NCBI GenBank assembly: GCA_012838445.1
Contig: DUPF01000074.1
Coordinates: 1-34,159, forward strand
Direction of reading: 5' to 3'
DNA length: 34,159 nt
DNA from: Intrasporangiaceae bacterium
GTDB taxonomy: Bacteria; Actinomycetota; Actinomycetes; Actinomycetales; Dermatophilaceae
The stretch's first letter is position 1; every line of letters begins with the position of its first letter. Both the position numbers and the translations under genes were made by a program. Of this stretch, positions 29,347 through 34,159 are shown one piece after another. A model generated the notes under the pieces. That model had not been told where the DNA came from and ran no database searches. It saw only the letters and a list, made by a program, of their open reading frames with translations.

Positions 29347-30231
29347 TTAGCCTGCGGACCGCTCCGCAGGAACTGATCGTCGCCGCGGTCGGCCGCCACC
29401 ACCGGCGGCCGCCGCGGCGACGATGACGAGCCCACCGCCGAGCAGCGCCCACGCCCCGAGCCTCTCCCCGAGGAGGACCGCCGCCGAGACCGCGGCCACG
29501 ACCGGCTCCAGGGTCGCGACGACCACCGCCCGGGAGGCGTCCATCCGGGCCAGGCCGGACGCATACAGGGCATAGGCGAGGAAGGTCGAGAACACCGCGA
29601 GGGTCCCGATGAGGATCCATTCGCGAGTTCCCTTCTCCGCGAAGGTGACCCACGGCAGGAGGGCGAGGCCGCCGACCGGCATGACCACCGCATACATCGC
29701 CGGGGCGGTCCACCGACGCAGGGCCCACTTGCCGATGAGGTAGTAGGTCGAGTAGCCGAGCGCGGACGCCAGACCCCAGCCGATCGAGGCCGTCGAGACG
29801 GTGACCCCACCACCGCCGCTCAGCGAGACGAGCACGACCCCGAGAAGGGTGAGGGCGACGAGCCCGACCTTGACGAGGGTCAACCGCTCACCGAGAGTGA
29901 GGTGCGCGAGGACGGCGACGATCGCCGGCGCCGTGTAGAGCAGGATCGCCGCCAGACTGACCCCACCGGACTCCACCGCGAGGTTGTAGGCCGCGTAGAA
30001 CAGCGTCACCCCGAGCAGCGCGAAGAGCCCGAGCATCGGGACGTCCCGGCCCCGAGGCAGTCGCAGCCCGCCGGTCAACGCCGCGTGCCCGGCGAAGAGG
30101 GCGGCGGCGATCATCGCCCGCCAGAACGCGATCTCATAGGGTCCGACCCCGGCATCGAGCAGGCCGGCGGACTGCACCCCGATCAGCCCCCACAGCACTG
30201 CTGCGCCCAGGACGAACAACGGACCGCTCAC
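29347..30231 (-). CDS. EamA-family (drug/metabolite transporter) membrane protein
   Basis: Ten-TM-like, SGPLFVLGAAVLWGLIGVQSAGLLDAGVGPYEIAFWRAMIAA ... second repeat GWGLASALGYSTYYLIGKWAL. Confidence 0.88.
   Translation of the reverse strand: MSGPLFVLGAAVLWGLIGVQSAGLLDAGVGPYEIAFWRAMIAAALFAGHAALTGGLRLPRGRDVPMLGLFALLGVTLFYAAYNLAVESGGVSLAAILLYTAPAIVAVLAHLTLGERLTLVKVGLVALTLLGVVLVSLSGGGGVTVSTASIGWGLASALGYSTYYLIGKWALRRWTAPAMYAVVMPVGGLALLPWVTFAEKGTREWILIGTLAVFSTFLAYALYASGLARMDASRAVVVATLEPVVAAVSAAVLLGERLGAWALLGGGLVIVAAAAAGGGGRPRRRSVPAERSAG
29351..29370. terminator. Hairpin just downstream of the 3-hydroxyacyl-CoA dehydrogenase stop, inside EamA 3' end
   Basis: CCTGCGGA-CCGC-TCCGCAGG. Confidence 0.45.
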
Positions 30232-30296
30232 GCGGTGAGTCTAGAAGGCCCACGACGACCGGTCCGCGACCCGCTGCGCCGATATCGTTGACCTCC

Positions 30297-32747
30297 GTGA
30301 GCGCAACGTTGCCGGCACGGGCCCGGGTCGTCATCATCGGCGGAGGCGTCATCGGCACCTCGATCGCCTACCACCTGGCCGCAGAGGGTATGCGCGACGT
30401 CGTCCTCCTCGAACGGGACCGGCTCACGAGTGGCACGACGTGGCACGCGGCCGGGTTGATGACGACCTTCGGCTCGACCTCGGCCACCTCGACCGAGATC
30501 CGCCTCTATACCCGCGACCTGCTCACCCGGCTGACCGAGGAGACCGGCGTCGAGACCGGGTTCCGGCCGGTCGGGCTCATCGAGGCCGCCGCCGATGCGG
30601 ACCGGCTCCACGAGTACCGTCGCGCCGCCGTCTTCCAGCGCCGCCTCGGGCTGGACTGCGAGGAGATCTCCGTCGCCGAGATGGCCGAACTGTTCCCTTT
30701 CGCGGACATGACCGGGCTCGCCGGAGGGATCTGGGTGCCCGGCGACGGTCGGGTCAACCCGGTCGACCTGACGATGGCGTATGCGAAGGGAGCCCGCCTC
30801 CGCGGCGTCACCGTCGTCGAGGGGGCGGCCGTGGAGCGGGTGCTCACCCGACCCGGCGACCACCTGGAGTCGGTGACCGGGGTGCGGGTCGCATACCAGG
30901 GGGAGAGTCTGGACATCGAGTGCGAGACGGTCGTCAACTGTGCCGGGATGTGGGCCCGCCAACTCGGGGAGCGCAACGGGGTGGTCATCCCGAACCAGGC
31001 GGCGGAGCACTACTACCTCATCACCGACACGATCGAGGGGCTGGGGCCGGAGCACCCGGTCTTCGAGGATCCGGCGAGTTACGGCTACTACCGCGAGGAG
31101 GGCGGCGGGATGATGGTCGGGCTCTTCGAGCCGCGGGCCGCCGCCTGGCGCCCGGACGGGGTGCCGGACGGGTTCTCGTTCGGGACGATCCCGTTCGACA
31201 TGGAGCGGATGGCGCCGTTCGTCGACACCGCGCTCGCCCGCGTGCCGATCACCCAGGGGGTCGGGATCCGCACCCTGTTCTGCGGACCGGAGTCCTTCAC
31301 CCCGGACCTGCGTCCTGCGGTCGGTGAAGCGCCAGGAATCAGAGGCTATTTCGTCTGTGCCGGCCTGAACTCGGTCGGCATCCTCTCCAGCGGCGGCTGG
31401 GGCCGGGTGATGGCCCGCTGGATCGCGACCGGCGACCCGGGGGTCGATGTCACCGGCTTCACCGTGGACCGGTTCCAGCCCTGGCAGGGGGAGCGGGCGC
31501 ACCGGGAGGCGCGCACCGCCGAGATCCTCGGGACGGTGTATGCGGCGCACCCGCCGGGCATTCAACTCACCACCTCCCGCGGTGTGTTCGAGTCACCGGT
31601 GCTGCCGCGGCTGATCGAGCAGGGCGGCTTCTTCCGGGACATCAGCGGCTGGGAGGGGGCCGACTGGTTCGCCGGGGCCGGCGTCGATGCGGTGGCCGAG
31701 CCGGGGTGGCAGCGGGCCCCGTGGTGGGACCGGTGGCGGGCCGAGCATCTGGCCGTGCGCACCGCCGCCGGGCTGATCGACATGTCGTTCATGGGCAAGT
31801 TGGCGGTGACCGGAGCCGATGCCGGAGCGGTGCTCGAGCGCCTCTCCACGGCGACGGTCGCCGGGGAGGTGGACAGGATCACCTACACGCAGTGGCTGAC
31901 CGAGCAGGGCCGCCTCGAGGCCGACCTGACGGTGACCCGACGCGGCCCGCAGGACTTCCTCGTCATCACCTCCGACAACACGATCGGGCACACCCTCGCG
32001 GTGCTCCGGCGCGCCATCCCCGACGGTGCCGATGTCGCGATCGCCGACGAGACGCATACTGCCGCCCTGCTGTGCCTGCAGGGCCCCCGCTCGCGCGACG
32101 TGCTCGCCGCGGTGACGACCGACGACGTGTCGGCCGGTGCGCTGCGCTTCCGCGACTCCCGGGTCATCGCCGTGGCCGGGCACCGGGTCCGGGCCACCCG
32201 GATGAGCTATGTCGGTGAGGTCGGCTTCGAACTGCTCGTCCCGCGGGAATCGGCGCTCGGGGTCTACGACGCGCTGCTCGCTGCGGGGGCGGAGCACGGC
32301 CTGGTGCCGGTCGGGCTGCGGTCAGTCGCGAGCCTGCGGATCGAGAAGGGTTATCGCGACTATGCCCACGACATCGACAACACCGACACCCCGCTCTCCG
32401 CCGGTCTGCACTGGGTCACCGACCTGGACAAGCCCGGTGGCTTCATCGGCATCGACGCCTACCGCGCCGAACTCGAGCGGGGTGAGCCGACCTCGCGGCT
32501 CGTCTCGATCGCGCTCGTGGACCCCGAGCCGCTGCTCTTCGAGGCCGAGGTGCTGCTCCGTGACGGGGTGCCCGTCGGGGATGTCCGGGCCGCGTCCTAC
32601 GGCTGGACGGTCGGTGCGGCGGTCGGCATCGCCTCGGTGCAGGCGGAGGTGCCGGTGACACCGGAGTGGATCGCCGCCGGAACCTGGGAGGTCGACATCG
32701 CCGGTCGCCGCCATGCCGCCCGGGTGAGTCTGTCCGCCTTCGTCTGA
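30297..32747 (+). CDS. FAD-dependent oxidoreductase fused to GcvT-like aminomethyltransferase domain (dimethylglycine/sarcosine dehydrogenase-like)
   Basis: RVVIIGGGVIGTSIAYHLAAEGMRDVVLLERDRLTSGTTWHAAGL; C-terminal folate-binding GCV_T-like half with GEVGFELLVPRES and RIEKGYRDYAHDID. Confidence 0.9.
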   Translation: MSATLPARARVVIIGGGVIGTSIAYHLAAEGMRDVVLLERDRLTSGTTWHAAGLMTTFGSTSATSTEIRLYTRDLLTRLTEETGVETGFRPVGLIEAAADADRLHEYRRAAVFQRRLGLDCEEISVAEMAELFPFADMTGLAGGIWVPGDGRVNPVDLTMAYAKGARLRGVTVVEGAAVERVLTRPGDHLESVTGVRVAYQGESLDIECETVVNCAGMWARQLGERNGVVIPNQAAEHYYLITDTIEGLGPEHPVFEDPASYGYYREEGGGMMVGLFEPRAAAWRPDGVPDGFSFGTIPFDMERMAPFVDTALARVPITQGVGIRTLFCGPESFTPDLRPAVGEAPGIRGYFVCAGLNSVGILSSGGWGRVMARWIATGDPGVDVTGFTVDRFQPWQGERAHREARTAEILGTVYAAHPPGIQLTTSRGVFESPVLPRLIEQGGFFRDISGWEGADWFAGAGVDAVAEPGWQRAPWWDRWRAEHLAVRTAAGLIDMSFMGKLAVTGADAGAVLERLSTATVAGEVDRITYTQWLTEQGRLEADLTVTRRGPQDFLVITSDNTIGHTLAVLRRAIPDGADVAIADETHTAALLCLQGPRSRDVLAAVTTDDVSAGALRFRDSRVIAVAGHRVRATRMSYVGEVGFELLVPRESALGVYDALLAAGAEHGLVPVGLRSVASLRIEKGYRDYAHDIDNTDTPLSAGLHWVTDLDKPGGFIGIDAYRAELERGEPTSRLVSIALVDPEPLLFEAEVLLRDGVPVGDVRAASYGWTVGAAVGIASVQAEVPVTPEWIAAGTWEVDIAGRRHAARVSLSAFV

Positions 32748-32786
32748 GGACTCGGTGCGGATGGAGGTGTCGGCCCCGACGGTGCC

Positions 32787-34118
32787 TCAGTGTCGGGCCT
32801 GCCGGGGGAGCAGGACCTCCTCGTAGAGCAGCAGCAGCCCGGCAGCGACGGGGATCGCGAGCAGGGCGCCGAGGACGCCGAGGAGGGTGCCGCCGGCCAG
32901 GGCGGCGACGATCGTCACCGCACCGGGCACCGACACCGTCGAGGTCATGATCCGCGGGACGACGACGTAGTTCTCGATCTGCTGATAGACGACGTAGTAG
33001 ATCCCGACGATGATCGCCGTCTTCGGCTCGTTGAGGAAGGCGATGAGGACGACGAGGACGGCGCCGATCGTGGCACCGACCATCGGGATGAGGCCGACGA
33101 GCCCGACGACGACGGCCAGGACGGCCGCATAGGGGACGCCGACGATGCTCATCATGATGAAGCTGCACAGACCGTTGATCGTGGCGACGAGCCCCTGCCC
33201 TGCCGCGTAGGCACCGGTGCGGCGCATGATCTCCTCGGACAGCGACGTGATCCGGGCCCGGCGGGAGGCCGGCACCGCGGCGTAGGCGGCGCTCTTGATC
33301 CGCGGCAGGGTGGCCAGGAAGTAGAGCGTGAGGATGAGGATCGTCAGGAGTTGGAACACCCCGCTGACGACGGCCTTGCCGGCGCCGAGGACACCGCCGA
33401 AGACCTGGGCGATGAGCCGACCGTCCTTGATCCGTTTGGTGAACTCCTCCTGGATCTGGGCGATCACCTGGTAGTCCCGGTCCAGATCCTGCAGCCACTT
33501 GGCCCGCAGCAGCCGCTCGACATAGTCGGGCGACTGCCCGAGCAGGGCACTGCCCTCGGCGACGACCGGCGGCACGACGACGATGCCGATGAGGACGACG
33601 GTGGCGAGCAGCCCGGCGAAGACGATGAGGACCGACCAGGCCCGGCGCAACCCGCGGCCCACGATCCACTCGACCATCGGGTTCAGGGCCAGGGTGAGGA
33701 AGAAGGCGACGATGAGGATCGTCATCGTCGTCGTCAGCTGCCCGAGCATCCGGAACAGCGTCCAGGCGATCATCACCCCGAAGGTGGCGAGGAAGCCGAA
33801 GTAGAACGGCGACTGCCGGTCGAACGGGGTGCCGGCCAGCCCGTAGGGAACCGGCCGGTCCGGGTCCGATGGTTCCGACGGGTCCGACGGACCTGCCGCG
33901 TCCCCGGGTGTGCCCGGACCCTCGCCCTGCGCTCCGGCCACGTGCCGGCCGATGTGTTCCGAACCGTCGTCGGCCCCCTCGGCCGGCGTCAGGGCAGTGG
34001 CCTCGGGCGGGGGCTGGAGGTCCGGGAGGCGCCGGCGCTGGTTGCTCTCCCGCAGCAGGCGGCGCTGGCGACGCCGGTAGTCGTTGAACCGGCGGACCAG
34101 TTGGCGCGCAGTGATCAC
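32787..34118 (-). CDS. AI-2E family transporter (permease)
   Basis: TMTILIVAFFLTLALNPMVEWIVGRGLRR, VGLIPMVGATIGAVLVVLIAFL, YYVVYQQIENYVVVPRIMTSTVSVPGAVTIVAALAGGTLLGVLGALLAIPVAA. Confidence 0.92.
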   Translation of the reverse strand: MITARQLVRRFNDYRRRQRRLLRESNQRRRLPDLQPPPEATALTPAEGADDGSEHIGRHVAGAQGEGPGTPGDAAGPSDPSEPSDPDRPVPYGLAGTPFDRQSPFYFGFLATFGVMIAWTLFRMLGQLTTTMTILIVAFFLTLALNPMVEWIVGRGLRRAWSVLIVFAGLLATVVLIGIVVVPPVVAEGSALLGQSPDYVERLLRAKWLQDLDRDYQVIAQIQEEFTKRIKDGRLIAQVFGGVLGAGKAVVSGVFQLLTILILTLYFLATLPRIKSAAYAAVPASRRARITSLSEEIMRRTGAYAAGQGLVATINGLCSFIMMSIVGVPYAAVLAVVVGLVGLIPMVGATIGAVLVVLIAFLNEPKTAIIVGIYYVVYQQIENYVVVPRIMTSTVSVPGAVTIVAALAGGTLLGVLGALLAIPVAAGLLLLYEEVLLPRQARH

Positions 34119-34137
34119 GGCACAAGAGTAGGCCCGG

Positions 34138-34159
34138 TCCGACGATGTGCGTCGTCGGA
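34138..34159. repeat. Inverted repeat at the right window edge
   Basis: TCCGACGA-TGTGCG-TCGTCGGA. Confidence 0.45.

Noticed and set aside
32748-32786. Terminator between the FAD-GcvT gene and the AI-2E-family gene
   Set aside because: Only weak, small-loop pairing (GTCGGCCCCGAC) could be found

Overview
This is a GC-rich actinobacterial chromosome segment. Gene content and order suggest a Micrococcales/Intrasporangiaceae-like organism (inference from gene content only). It is almost entirely core metabolism: tRNA-Arg(CCG), argS-lysA-hom-thrC-thrB, rho, a GNAT gene, rpmE-prfA-prmC, a small membrane-protein ORF, a Sua5/TsaC-type gene, glyA, a WecA/MraY-type gene, the full ATP synthase operon (AtpI-like, AtpZ-like, atpBEFHAGDC), a DUF2550-type gene, a PduO-type cobalamin adenosyltransferase, a YeiB-like membrane protein, a degenerate histidine-phosphatase-like gene, nucS, a tandem 3-hydroxyacyl-CoA dehydrogenase, an EamA transporter, an FAD oxidoreductase/GcvT fusion and an AI-2E-family transporter. 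I see no CRISPR array, complete mobile element, defence island or biosynthetic cluster. The best leads are in small features and non-coding structure: mutually exclusive inverted repeats upstream of argS; a 40-bp hairpin repeat present three times; a separate 61-bp palindrome; a perfect TGTGA-N6-TCACA site on the atp promoter; a hairpin and a start/stop-overlapping mini-ORF before atpE; a 24-aa membrane smORF absent from the ORF track; a pseudo-phosphatase; recurrent TANNNT-N6..9-start-codon (leaderless) promoters; and marked over-representation of GTATGC/GCATAC. All counts and alignments were done by eye and need computational confirmation.
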